Source: Cunninghamia lanceolata
Taxonomy: Eukaryota; Streptophyta; Pinopsida; Cupressales; Cupressaceae
Direction: 5' to 3'
Assembly: GCA_027924645.1 (NCBI GenBank)
Contig: BSBN01001482.1
Coordinates: forward strand, 12,790,001 to 12,854,000
DNA: 64,000 nucleotides
Positions 34,590 through 45,728 of this stretch are shown in pieces (the stretch's first letter is position 1; every line of letters starts with the position of its first letter). A program made the position numbers and the translations under genes. Under the pieces are notes generated by a model. That model saw only the letters and a program-made list of their open reading frames with translations. It searched no databases and had not been told where the DNA came from.

Positions 34590-35668
34590 AAAAATGTGAA
34601 AAGTAATGAAAAAATTAGGCATATTTGTAAAAGCCAAAAAGGTGGATGAATCAATGGAACAAGTTATGTCTAGTGTTGCTAATGCTATTGGTTCTACTAG
34701 AAAAACAAGTTGATCTAAGGGTAAGAATACAACACATCGAACAATAACAATTGCTTTAGTCAATAAATCAGTTGTGAGCAAAAGAATGATAAGTAAGACA
34801 AGTGGATATTTAAATGTGCATGCTAAAACTTTGAGAAGAGTGGAAAAGATAAGAGTAAGTATTAAAGATGATCCAATTAACCAATGTTGGACCTTTAGTG
34901 GTAGACTCCTAAAGTCTGACATGAAATTAAATAATGAAATTAGGTCTTCAATTGAAAACTTTTGGCATGATAATACAAGGGTTTCATCAAATGCTAGAGA
35001 TGTTTTGAAATTAAGGGTAGGGTAAAAAAATCATGATCCTCATCCAAAACATCTTTTAGACATGACTCAAACAGCGTTATATAGAAAATTCCTAGATGAT
35101 TCAATTATAGAAAATTTTAGCATAAGTCAAAGATCATTTGAGAAATTTAAACCTTGGTATGTCAAGATTAATAAACAACAAATCTCTTGTTGTTACAAAC
35201 CCATGTGCAATTTAATTATTATTATGATGTTTTTCAGTATATACGTTGTACTTTACCTACTAACCAAATTATGTAGGAATGTGGTATTAATATACCACCT
35301 ACAACAATTAAGGAGTTTATAAAAAGTTTACTTTATGAAACACCTGATGGACAATTCATTTTTTCAAAACCGTATGTTTCTAGACAATGCAATAGATGTG
35401 GTAACCTTTCATTGTTAGGAGAATTCATTCATGAAAGTAGTTCACATGATTTTGGACAACAATTAGTGGATGTGAAGAGGTTCAACAATGTTCAATATCT
35501 ATTAAAGGATGGAAAAACTAGAAAGCGTTGTAAGTTAGACACATAACAAAGTAGTGTACATGCATTCATCACAGACTTCAAGAATAAGATTGTGTATAAA
35601 TATGTGAAACACTCTCAATATGCTTGGTGGATTTATGAACGTTGTTGTGGTGTCAAAGATTTTTCCAA
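34590..35668 (+). pseudogene. Decayed coding sequence of an unrecognised, possibly transposon-derived family
   Basis: A coherent protein can be followed: SGYLNVHAKTLRRVEKIRVS, WTFSGRLLKSDMKLNNEIRS, IENFWHDNTRVSSNARDVLK, KHLLDMTQTALYRKFLDDSI, ISQRSFEKFKPWYVKINKQQ, then after a one-base shift near 35207 HVQFNYYYDVFQYIRC, FSKPYVSRQCNRCGNLSLLG (a CxxC pair), AFITDFKNKIVYKYVKHSQY and AWWIYERCC. Lesions are TAA at 35023-35025, TAG at 35274-35276 and TAA at 35544-35546. The layout (S-x-F-x-x-x-KPWYV, Cys-rich stretch, then a CxxC) recalls uncharacterised transposon-associated proteins in other eukaryotes; that is my impression and not an identification. It is interrupted at 35668 by the solo LTR; a few further residues may continue after 37147. 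Confidence 0.55.
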
Positions 35669-37151
35669 TGTTGAAATATGCAGGACAACTGATAGGGGGG
35701 TGAATCAGTTGTCACAAAAACTTAACTTCATATAATTGCCAAACCATCAACTACTTAATTACTGATAATCAGATTCAACCATGAAAGCATGAAATCATAA
35801 ACTTAATCACCATCATACTTTCAACACAGGAGACACTAGATTTTTTTACATGGAAAACCTTACAAGGGAAAAGCCACGGTGGGTGTTAGCCCACAAAAAT
35901 ATATAAGCTATAACAATACTAAAAAATAGAGGCTCACTGCCTATGAGGCTCATTGCCCAAAGTGCTCACCGCAAAGATTGGCTCACTGCCAAGGGGTGGC
36001 TCACTGCCAAGGATTATTGAACTAATTTGATAGCATCTACTCTATGCTTGAGTTCAGTTCCATTGAAGTGCAATATTCTTCCTCTACTCTGCTCTTTTTA
36101 CTCTTCGCACTTATCTCCTCATTTTTCCACACTCTTCTCTTTTTCACAATTACATTACAAGTATTTATACAATTCATCAACCTTGGAATGTACATCAAGG
36201 TCGGCATTACATTCATCAATTGTTGGAACAATCTCCAAGGTCGGCATTACAAAACATACATGGAATTAGGTTTGGATCTAATACAAAAATTAGCTAAGGG
36301 AAGATGTAAAGATGTATGTCAATCATGCCATGCCTTAGTTGGGACTCAAACACAATCCTTCATGCCATGACATGCTTCTATAATCTTCAAAGCATTTCCA
36401 TAAAAAGTGAAATCAACCAAGTCAGCCAAGACTGGTGAGAGCACTAGGTCTTCTAAGAACATTCTTCATCCACGATCCAAATTTCTCTTTACAGACCAAT
36501 CCAAGGGTAGGAACATGATCAAGAGACATCCACAAGCACATTGAAATCATCAGAAACAACCACACAACTTCTAACCACTTTGTTAAGAGGAGTCTTCAAA
36601 CCGGGGCAAATAAACAACACTGCCAGCTACTGTTATAAGGAAAAGATCACTTGCGGACCACTAAATCATGAACCATTGGAGTTGAAGGCACATAACATCA
36701 TCTCAGACTTAAATCTAGAACTGTAGATCAAAATACTTCAATGCAGAGGAATGCGGAGCATAATACTTTCTCCCTATCACCACCAAACATACAGAAAAAG
36801 CAATTTTCACTCTGGTGAACATAACTGTCTTAAATCTTCATACCAGAGGCTCAAACTTGGAACATAGCATCTTCAGACATGTCTCTAAATAACTTCCAAT
36901 CCATAGGCAAAGATATTTAATCTATAGGAAATACGGAGCAATCTGTTTGTCTATTCTTTTGTAGACAAAGATACTCTACAACACATTGTTTCTACCAGAG
37001 GAGCAAATTTTCTCAATATCCTCAATATCAGGCTTTCCAACACTTACATAGGCAAATACAAAGCATCTAACTCATTACAAGCAAGCATCAAAACAAGAGC
37101 ACAATTGACACCAATGACAACACTGATTAGGCACATACTTACAACATCCAA
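35664..37151 (-). mobile_element. Solo LTR (Sirevirus-like, related to element B), TSD TCCAA
   Basis: 35669-37146 (1478 bp) starts TGTTGAAATATGC and ends CTTACAACA, with perfect TCCAA copies at 35664-35668 and 37147-37151. Much of the left half is similar to the element B LTR: GACAACTGA(T/G)AGGGGGGTGAATC, GTTGTCACA, AAGGGAAAA(G/A)CCACGGTGGG, TAGCATCTACT, GTTCAGTTCCA. It carries several tandem copies of GGCTCACTGCC (about 35929-36010). No internal region is present, so it is a product of LTR-LTR recombination. Strand is set by similarity to B. Confidence 0.88.
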
Positions 37152-37718
37152 ATACTACTATTTTAGATAGAATTTGCCAGTTGGAAGCCAAATTTGTGTT
37201 TCGAGCTGGGACGGGGCATAAGTTGTGCATACGATGTCCAATTTTGGACTTCTTATAGGAGTTGGAAAGGTATTTCAAAGCACTAAAAAGTGGACTAAGT
37301 TTGGAAATGTTATTCTACTAAGGTTTGTTCATTTTGTTTCATTTTGAGTTGTTATGTGGTTCCTTTGACTTTTGGTACTTTTGTGAGTTTATGGAAAATT
37401 GAATCTGAGATGACTTAGTGTTTGAGTCATTAAAAACTTACATGTTTATCTCTGATTATCCTTGGTTGACATGATTACCAATGTATGTTGAATATTCATA
37501 TTGCATTATGAGATCTACAAGTTGTGCATTGTTGTAGGTTGTTTGTACTTATAGGTTGCATAGATGACTTGGATGTGGTTTGTTTATGCCCATAGATACT
37601 TCAGTTTTTATGCAGATTGTATTTGGTTGGCTTGGTTTGGTCACTTATTTTATTGGTTTGGTTGTCATTATGAGATAGATAGATGGTATTACCTAATACA
37701 ATCATGATACAAAACCTA
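37152..37718. other. Older host DNA between two insertions
   Basis: This continues the sequence that preceded the solo LTR and is itself cut by element C at 37719. No coding region is recognised. Confidence 0.45.
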
Positions 37719-37723
37719 GACTT

Positions 37724-39237
37724 TGAAATATCCCTTCTAGGAAAAATGCTAAAATTCTTATTATTAAAGGCAATTTTATGAATCTTGCAATTTTGCAATC
37801 AAACCCTAGTACTGAATCTTGATTTAATTTCTGCACCTTTCAATTTAACTCCCACACACATGAATTATAGAATAATATGTACCAAATTGATAGCAAAATA
37901 AATTGTATATTTGCAGCCTTCTTTGATGTGAATTGCATCATAGTTGATAAACAAATGGATAACAAAATGATTGATAAATCCAATCAGACCTCACTGTAAT
38001 GAAATTAGTCTTTTCATTCTTCATTATTACATCAAATTCATGGATAGATGGCATCCAAACACATGTATAGAGTGTTGTTTACAAATAAGATATGAATGAC
38101 AATATCAGCATATCTAGTATGATGCCAATTTATTGACAAACCTCTCAAGACTATTCATAATTTAAACTGATATAAACTGGTATTTCTGATCTGCAACACA
38201 AACTCTTATTTATATATTAGAATGAGTGCACTTACCAATAATTACTTCAGCATGTATGGCACCAACACTTTTATAAAGACTGATAAATGATAGCTAAGTT
38301 GTATGGATATGTAAAACTAGTGATTCAGGCTTGTATGGAACCATAAGTGGGCTGCAAGTATATATAATGTTGCTGAACAGTTATTGAATTACCAAACAGA
38401 GGTTGGATACCAACCAAAAACTTTCAAAATAACCTTGTGATTGATACCAAAGGATGAATAATGATGAAAAGGTTGTTGTCCAAGACTCTTCTATGCAAAT
38501 TGTTGATGGGGTTATTTCTGTAGATGCATGTGCTGTCACGATCTGTAAGATATCCTCAAGAATGGAATTCAAATACAATGTAATGAATCTTCAAGGTCTT
38601 CAATGTTATGCCAAATGATCTTTAGACTTTGAATCTCCAATAATGTCTTCTACAAATTTACAATAATGGTCTCCAATAAGCTCTATGATGAATACTGATT
38701 GCATCCACCTCTCAAAATGGGAATGGGGCCGTCACCAAACCCTAGTTATCAAGGGATCATTACCTTGATTGGACTGAAATTTGTCTTCAACCAAGAGATA
38801 AACTCAATATGCAAAAGCCAAGTCAAGAACATGATTTCAAATGACTCCCAGCTGCTCCTTATAAAGCCCTCACTCCAAATAGGTCTAAAAGTTTTTGTGT
38901 ACACAATCACTTATTAAATGATGTTTTTTATGTACACAATCACTTAACTTTATTAAATGATAGTTTTTGTGTACACAATCACCTAACTTTATTAAATGAT
39001 TGTTTTTGTGTACATAATCACTTAACATTATTAAATGATTGTTTTTGTGTACACAATTACTTAACTTTATTAAATGATTGTTTTTGTGTACACAATAACA
39101 CTTTATTTTATAAAGTGTTTTAAATTGACTCAAGTAACTTAATAAAATATTAATTTTATAAAGTAATTAAAAATACTTTATAAAATTAATTTACAATTAG
39201 AACCTTTTTAAGTTACTTGCAAAATGAGGACATTATA
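37724..39237 (-). repeat. Element C 3' LTR
   Basis: It begins TGAAATATCCCTTCT and ends GAGGACATTATA, whereas its partner ends GGGGACATTACA, so the terminal CA has mutated to TA. It includes six copies of a 39-bp tandem repeat near its right end. Confidence 0.93.
38887..39110 (-). repeat. 39-bp tandem repeat inside element C LTR, six copies
   Basis: The unit contains TTTTTGTGTACACAATCACT and TTATTAAATGAT. Copies start near 38893, 38924, 38963, 39002, 39041 and 39080, the first one shortened. Because 39 is divisible by 3, the array stays open and reads as a 13-residue repeat on the minus strand (CVHKNNHLIKLSD), which is an artefact and not a gene. Confidence 0.85.
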
Positions 39238-39250
39238 GCCCTCCCTTCCC
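39238..39250 (-). other. Element C polypurine tract
   Basis: The minus strand reads TGGGAAGGGAGGGC immediately before the 3' LTR. Confidence 0.8.
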
Positions 39251-39290
39251 AACATTGCTTGTCCCCAAGCAATGGGAAGAAAAACTAAAC

Positions 39291-40964
39291 TTAATCAATC
39301 TCTGGATCCCAAATCCATCGAGGCTCCTCAATCATGCTCAAATATGTCTCCTCAAGGCTGCTAGTGTAGAAGATCCCGGGACTGCTTCCACTGTCATACA
39401 ATGATGCAAACACATCCATACCAATATAGATGCCAATCATGAAGGTGTAGATGCCAAGCAATGAACCAATGAAGCTAAAAATCCTTCTACCATTGAAAAG
39501 TAACATGAATAGATGAAGGATGCTAAACACAAATGTATCCATTCCTTTTGTGCTAAAATTGAAATCACATACTTCATTACTCAACAATGAAGAATAACTA
39601 TCCATATGTGCCAATGAGAGCATCATCAAAATGATGTGGTGTCCCTTCAAGAGTAGGTTGATTCTCTCCAATGAAAATTAATGTATCATGCAAATCACAA
39701 CTGAAATCACATGCTTCAATGTTCAGCAAATAAACATGCCTCCACACACTCCCAAGCAACTGAATAGCTGGTGTAGACCATGAAAAATCAGAAAGGGCAA
39801 TGGAATTCCAAGTAGGACAGCTACTAACCCATGATGAATCAATGAAGATGAAGTCACCAATCAACAAATAAAAAGCTACCATATCATAATCAACTAGTGA
39901 CATAACCAAAGATGAGTTATGGATGCTTTCAACACCCATCAAAGACAACTCTTGAGTGGCTGGTCCTCTATGAGTGTCATCAAAAACCATCAAGTCTTGA
40001 TTTGTCTCCTCTTCTTCCCAAGTGATTAGGGGTGGAAGTGGCTCAAAGAAGTCTTCATTCCCATTGTCATATTCATGCATATCATAATTGGCTACCTCAA
40101 AATCATCAAGTAGAGCTGATTGCAAAGGAATATGACTGCTATCCTCAGTCAAATCAAGGATTATATCATGCCATACCATAGTATTTTCTTCATCAAATGT
40201 TGATTCAATGTGTGTCTCTTCTTGTACATCATCCATGTCTTCAATCTTCACAAGTGCATCTTCTTTGATTTCATTACTAAATGTCACAAGGCTGCAAGGT
40301 TCCTTATTGTATGATTCTTCAATCCTTTCCTCAACTTGTTCGACTTCTACATCATTTTCCTTGTCATCTTGTATAGGAATAGTTTTTATGAAGGATTGAT
40401 TTTCTGAATTATGCAAGGAGTGATTATGCCTACTCAAAAGTAGACAAAGATCAACAATCTCTTTATCTTGATCTTTTACCAATTGGATAGTCATGTCTCT
40501 ATCTCTAACCATTTGTAAATAGTCTTCTTTTATCAACTCCAAAGCTTCTTTGAAAGGGTGCAAATGTGTATGAGAAATACCATGTCCCATTCCTTTTTGT
40601 CTTTCTTCTCTTTGGGCTGTCCAAATGAGGTCTTCTAGGTGTTTGTGAGTGCTATCCATTCTTGACAATGCTTGAATTATTCTATCTTCCTTCACCACCA
40701 TTTGATCTTGTAAGTCTTCCCAAACCAAGGGCTTTTGTTCCAATTGTCCTTGGCTACCATAATCTGATTTTTCATCATGTGTAGGTGAAGAAGCAATATG
40801 ATCACCCAAAGAATCCATACCATTGCTACCCATATCATTAACATGCTCTATGCTAGCCTCTAATGTAGAAGCCTCAAGTGAAACCTCATGCAAAGATGAT
40901 GTAGACAAATCATTACCCAAAGTTGTCCTCATGCCTTCTTGAGTCAAATCAGCATGCCTAACAA
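39291..40964 (-). pseudogene. Element C protein, C-terminal unknown part
   Basis: Downstream of the PDS5-like segment the frame from 41235 stays open to 39598, giving roughly 450 further residues: a coiled-coil stretch (VKEDRIIQALSRMDSTHKHL; EALELIKEDYLQMVRDRDMT), then acidic Asp/Glu-rich sequence, then a hydrophobic tail. A second frame (39671-39291) overlaps it and ends RWIWDPEID close to the purine tract; it may be the original C-terminus after a frameshift. Nothing here resembles PDS5 or Pol. I cannot assign a function. Confidence 0.55.
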
Positions 40965-41759
40965 ATTCTTCATGTAGATTTTTGCATATCATATGTGAAA
41001 TTTCTCTATTCTTATGTTGTTCAACTAATCTCCTTAACAACTCATGTGCCATGGGTGACACATCTTGCTCACATTTCCAAACAACCCAATACTTTGGAGC
41101 ATCATCCTCATATAAAACCGAAGACATGATGGATTGCATAGAAGTAATTACACTATTAGGGTGAACCTCATCAATAACACTCCAAAATATATGAAACATT
41201 TCACGAATGATCTCTTCACAATCAATGGATAACATAATGTTCTCAAATCTGCATCTTGCAAATGTTTCAAGTAGTTTTACCCTCTTAGCAAAATAAGGGT
41301 TTTGATGTCATCCAAACCTTTAAAGCTTGCCACCATGATCTGAAGTACTTCTTTCATAATATGGTTGTCATAAGGTTCATTAGGAGTTGTTATCCTCATA
41401 ATTTCACTAATGCATGAGATCGTTGCAAGTTTTATCACCTCATCATGATATCTCATAAATTGTGGCTTATCCAAAGAACATACTAATGGAGTTATAGCAA
41501 GTTGCATTGTTTGAGATGGTTCTTGTCCAACCTTGCATAAACAAGCCTCTACCTCCTCCAAAGTACTTAGAAGAACCTCCTTTGGCTGAGATAGATGTTC
41601 TAATTTTTTTCCTACCCTGTAAATCTTTTCTTCCAACTCTCTCTCAACAATATTCGCTGATTTGGAATCTTCAAAGACAATTGGTTTACCATACTTATCA
41701 ATCTTCTTACTTGTAGATATTCTTTCCATCATCTTTTCTTTTGTAGGTGAGGCACCCAT
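40965..41759 (-). pseudogene. PDS5-like: Captured PDS5 (cohesin regulator) N-terminal fragment inside element C
   Basis: From an ATG at 41759, after about 38 residues of non-PDS5 sequence, the minus strand encodes a protein (about 41645-40965) matching the N-terminal region of plant PDS5: ELEEKIYRVGKKL, SCISEIMRITTPNEPYDNHI, MKEVLQIMVASFKGLDD, then after one frameshift near 41285 KLLETFARCRFENIML, DCEEIIREMFHIFWSVIDEV and HPNSVITSMQSIMSSVLYED. PDS5 binds cohesin in the nucleus and controls its release and sister-chromatid cohesion. Roughly the first 220 residues of a protein of over 1000 residues are represented, without visible introns, suggesting capture from an mRNA. It lies directly after the primer site and is fused downstream to an unrelated element sequence. 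The frameshift makes it non-functional here. Confidence 0.85.
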
Positions 41760-41808
41760 TGATATAACCTGTTGAAGCAAAATCTGATTGATGACCCTCA
41801 GGCTAGAA

Positions 41809-41828
41809 GGATCATGGCTCTGATACCA
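41809..41828 (-). other. Element C primer binding site
   Basis: The minus strand reads TGGTATCAGAGCCATGATCC, one base from the 5' LTR, with a perfect TGGTATCAGAGCC core complementary to initiator-Met tRNA. Confidence 0.93.
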
Positions 41829-41829
41829 T

Positions 41830-43296
41830 TGAAATATCCCTTCTAGGATAAATGCTAAAATTCTGATTATTAAAGGCAATTTTATGAATCTTGCAATTTT
41901 GCAATCAAACCCTAGTACTGAATCTTGATTTAATTTCTGCACCTTTCAATTTAACTCCCACACACATGAATTATATAATAATATGTACCAAATTAATAGC
42001 AAAATAAATTGTATATCTGCAGCCTTCTTTGATATGAATTGCATCATAGTTGATAAACAAATGGATAACAAAATGATTGATAAATCCAGTCAGACCTCAC
42101 TGTAATGAAATCAATCTTGTCATTCTTCATTATTACATCAAATTCATGGATAGATGGCAGCCAAACACATGTATAAACTAATGTTTACAAATCAGATATG
42201 AATGACAATATCAACATACCTAGTATGATGTCAATTTATTGACAAAGGCAATGACAACCTCTCAAGACTATTCGTTGTTTAAACTGATATAAACTAGTAT
42301 TTTTTATCTGCAACACAAACTCTAATTTATATATTATAATGAGTGCACTTACCAATAATTACTTCAACATGTATGGCACAACACTTTTATAAAGACTGAT
42401 AAATTATAGCTGAGCTGTATGGATATGTAAAACTAGTGATTCAGGCATGTATGGAACCATAAGTGGGTTGTAAGTATATATAATGCTGCTAAACAATTAC
42501 AGAATTACCAGACAGAGGTTGGATACCAACAAAACACTTTCAAAATAACCCTATGATTGATACCAAAGGATGAATAATGATGACAAGGTTGTTGTCCAAG
42601 ACTCTGTTATGCAAATCGTTGCTGGGGTTATTTCTGTAGATGCATGTGCTGTCACGATCTACAAGATATCCTCAAGATTGGCGTTCAAATACAATGGAAT
42701 AAATCTTCAAGGTCTTCAATGTTATGCCAAATGATCTTTAGACCTTGAATCTCCAACAATGTCTTCTACAAATTTACAATAATGGTCTCTAATAAGCTCT
42801 ATGATAAATACTAATTGCATCCACCTCTCAAAATGGGAATGGGGCCATCACCAAACCCTAGTTATCAAGGGATCATCACCTTGATTGGACTGAAATTTGT
42901 CTTCAGCCAAGAGATAAAATCAATAAACATGATTTCAAATGAGTCCCAACAGCTCCTTATAAAGCCCTCACTCCAAATAGGTCTGAAAGTTTTTGTGTAC
43001 ACCATCACTTATTAAATGATGGTTTTTATGTACACAATCACTTAACTTTATTAAATGACAGTTTTTGTGTACACAATCACTTAACTTTATTAAATAATAG
43101 TTTTTGTGTACATAATCACTTAATTTTATTAAATGATTGTTTTTGTGTACACAATAACACTTTATTTTATAAAGTGTTTTAAATTGACTCAAATAACTGA
43201 ATAAAATATTAATTTTATAAAGCAATTAAAAATACTTTATAAAATTAATTTACAATTAGAACCTTTTTAAGTTACTTTCAAAATGGGGACATTACA
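41830..43296 (-). repeat. Element C 5' LTR
   Basis: Copy of 37724-39237 with scattered substitutions. Its 39-bp array (about 42983-43165) has five copies instead of six, accounting for most of the length difference between the LTRs. Confidence 0.93.
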
Positions 43297-43301
43297 GACT
43301 T

Positions 43302-45728
43302 GTTGACTATATGGTATAGTTGTCGAGACTCGGTGGGAGTTTGGTGCAGGTATATTGGGTGGTGATCATGGTGTCATGGAGGTTCCCTTTCTAGTTGGGA
43401 TTTTGGCATGACATGGTTGTTATGCAAGTGCATTGTTGGTGGTGTTGGATTGATTCTATTTATAGGTGGTGGTTCATCTTCTTGGTTTGGAGATCATAGT
43501 TTAATCTACCTTTTGGGAGATGTTGATGCCACAACAAAATTCTTTGATTGTGTTGGAGGCCATGGATGACCTTCATTTAGGATATGGTTATCATGATGTC
43601 ATGGATAGATTGGTTACATGATTTAGTGGGAGATTTTAACAGTGATGGTTTGATGTTTATCATGATGCCACGTGTAGCTCAGTATCATGATTCAGTGGGA
43701 TCTTTGGTAATGATATGGATTTATCATTTAGGTGATGGATGATCTTTTGTAGTGGTTGTTGGTGTCATGGAGGAGCTCTTAGATCCTGTTTCTTCTATGC
43801 AATGAGAGTTCATTGACATCTTGGGTTCTATTGATAAGGGATGATTATCTTCATGTGATTTGGAGATGTTGACATCTTGGTACCATGGAGGACTCTTGGA
43901 GTCTTTGGTTGAGGTGTTGGTTATGGTTTGTCAATTTTGACATATGATCCTTGCTTTATAGGATGGATGGTATTGTGTCTTGGTTTACTCTTGATCATAT
44001 GTTAGAGTGTTGGCATGATACAAGTGCTCTTTGGGGCAGGATATGTTCTTATGAGACATTGATCTTCTTTTGAGGAGATTTTAGATCATGATGCCATGAT
44101 ATGTTCCTAGATTATGTAGATGTATAGTGGGAGCTTTGACAATGATCTTATTGGCTCTCTTGGTATTGAGTACATTGGTCATTTGCTTGAGAGCTTCATG
44201 ATAGTGTGGTGTTGCATTTGGATTTTAGCATGGATTGATCATGGAGGTGCTCATGGATACTTGGAGACTTGGGTGAGGCTAGAGATCTCTTGTTCTTACA
44301 GATCATGTGTTGAGACGATTACTCTTTGATGAGATTTCAGCAGCAAGATCAAGGAGCGTACACCTTGGTTGGATGTGAGTTCTTTATGGACCTAGAGGAG
44401 ATTGTTCTTGGAGAGAGTCATTATGGCTTGGTGTATCTTCGAGGAGCATTCTCATTCCCCACTCTTTGTCTACTCAACAGATTATCATCTATGAGGTATT
44501 GCTTATCCTTTTAGATGCATTTTGCTTTATGTTTTATCTTCTCATGGATATGGATCTTGAGCTATGTTTATTGGTTCTAGAGGGTTCATTTGAGGGGTGT
44601 TGGCATGGTTTTCTCCCTGTTCATATGGTTTGATTTATGATGTCTATTACGAGGAGTTTAGGAGATGTGATTGGGCTTATTCCTAGTTATGGAATGGTTA
44701 TGAGTTTGATCTACCTTGGTTACATCCATGTTGGTTACATGATACATATGTTCATTTGATCTATGAGATTGAATGGTTGGGTGTTGTTCGAGTTTTTTAT
44801 TTGGGGGTTTAGGAAGGAGATCATACTTTTTCAAAGCTATAGCACATTGTTGTTGGTAGAAGGACATGATTTTGATTTGCAGGTTCTCTCTTGTTGGTCT
44901 TATGCCTCTTCCTAGATGTTTTGTGTTGAGGTTTGTATGGAGCCATTGTGAGACTCTTTGATCTCTTTCTCTTATGATGTGGAGGACTTGGGAGAGATAT
45001 GGATTTGAGATGAAAGTTATGTTGTAGCTATTTTAGTTTGGAGGTTTTGCATATCATTGTGTGTGTTTTTTGACATTATGTGAGTGTTATTAGTGGATCT
45101 TTGGATGTCTTTATCTATTTCAGATTTGACATTACTCATGTAGTGGGAGTTCCAAGATGTATATGTGTCCTTTGTTGGAGGTTCGCATTATATTGCAGTG
45201 TGTAGGGTCTTGAGGTTGGTTATCACATGTTTGTGTCATTACCTTGGAGGACTTCTTTATGCGGGATAGAGTATATACAGGAACTTTTTATCATTATGAT
45301 TTGGGTTGGATATGTTGATGGCATAAGGTCTACTTGTTATAATTGGTATACTTTTGTTAGAGGTATGGTTAGTTGGGTGTGTCGAAACTAGTTGTGGTTT
45401 CTATTCCATCTATGGTGATTGATTCTTGTCAGCTACTCAAGCCTATGTATTACCATTGGATTTGGTGTTTATGTTTGGATATATGTTGATGTAGGTTTCT
45501 TGCATCTAGGTGACAGTTTAGTGTGACATCTCTTTGGAGGATCTTATCATTCATGGTTTGGCATGATGGAGGATGAGAGGGCTCTTGTTTGAGATGGTGG
45601 CCACCTTGATTATTGTTGTAGGTATCTTGATGGAGCGCATGGATGTTTTAAATGGTACATGTTGGGCATATGGATTGTTTCCTTGTTCTTTGAGTTTACT
45701 TATTTGAACCCTTATGCAATGTCTACAA
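43302..45728 (+). mobile_element. 3' internal region of an LTR element, G/T-rich plus strand
   Basis: The plus strand is markedly poor in C and repeats phrases such as CATGGAGG, GGTGTCATGG, ATGATGCCATG and GGTTATCATGATG. It leads into a purine tract and LTR at 45729-46771, so it is probably the untranslated 3' interior of that element. Open frames at 44120-44329 and 44326-44514 show no known domain. Its left part was separated by the insertion of element C. Confidence 0.45.

Larger units (their letters stand above)
37719..43301 (-). mobile_element. Element C: non-autonomous LTR element carrying PDS5 sequence, TSD GACTT
   Basis: The LTRs 37724-39237 and 41830-43296 (1514 and 1467 bp) flank 2.6 kb. 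The TSDs GACTT at 37719-37723 and 43297-43301 are identical. On the minus strand the LTR starts TGTAATGTCCCC, the primer site is an exact TGGTATCAGAGCC, and a purine tract precedes the 3' LTR. Phrases such as CTTGGGGACAAGCAATG just before the tract are of gypsy-element type. The interior holds one long protein with a PDS5-like segment and no recognisable Pol domain, so it is a gene-carrying, helper-dependent derivative. Confidence 0.92.

Noticed and set aside
35925..36015. A CRISPR-like array of short repeats (GGCTCACTGCC)
   Set aside because: The repeats are only 11 bp with irregular short spacers, lie inside an LTR, and the DNA is of plant nuclear type.
38885..39133. An open frame encoding a regular 13-residue repeat protein (minus strand)
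   Set aside because: It is produced by the 39-bp tandem repeat of the element C LTR, recurs in the other LTR (42968-43225), and has no other support.
40965..41645. A functional host PDS5 gene
   Set aside because: Only the N-terminal part is present, with a frameshift, between a primer site and a retroelement sequence and inside matching LTRs and TSDs.
41809..41828. A possible methionine tRNA gene fragment
   Set aside because: The sequence complements only the 3' end of the tRNA, directly beside an LTR, and is a primer binding site. The same applies at 30787, 32552, 53653 and 13879.
44120..44514. Two overlapping plus-strand open frames as a gene
   Set aside because: No domain, C-poor repetitive composition, and a position in the 3' interior of an LTR element.
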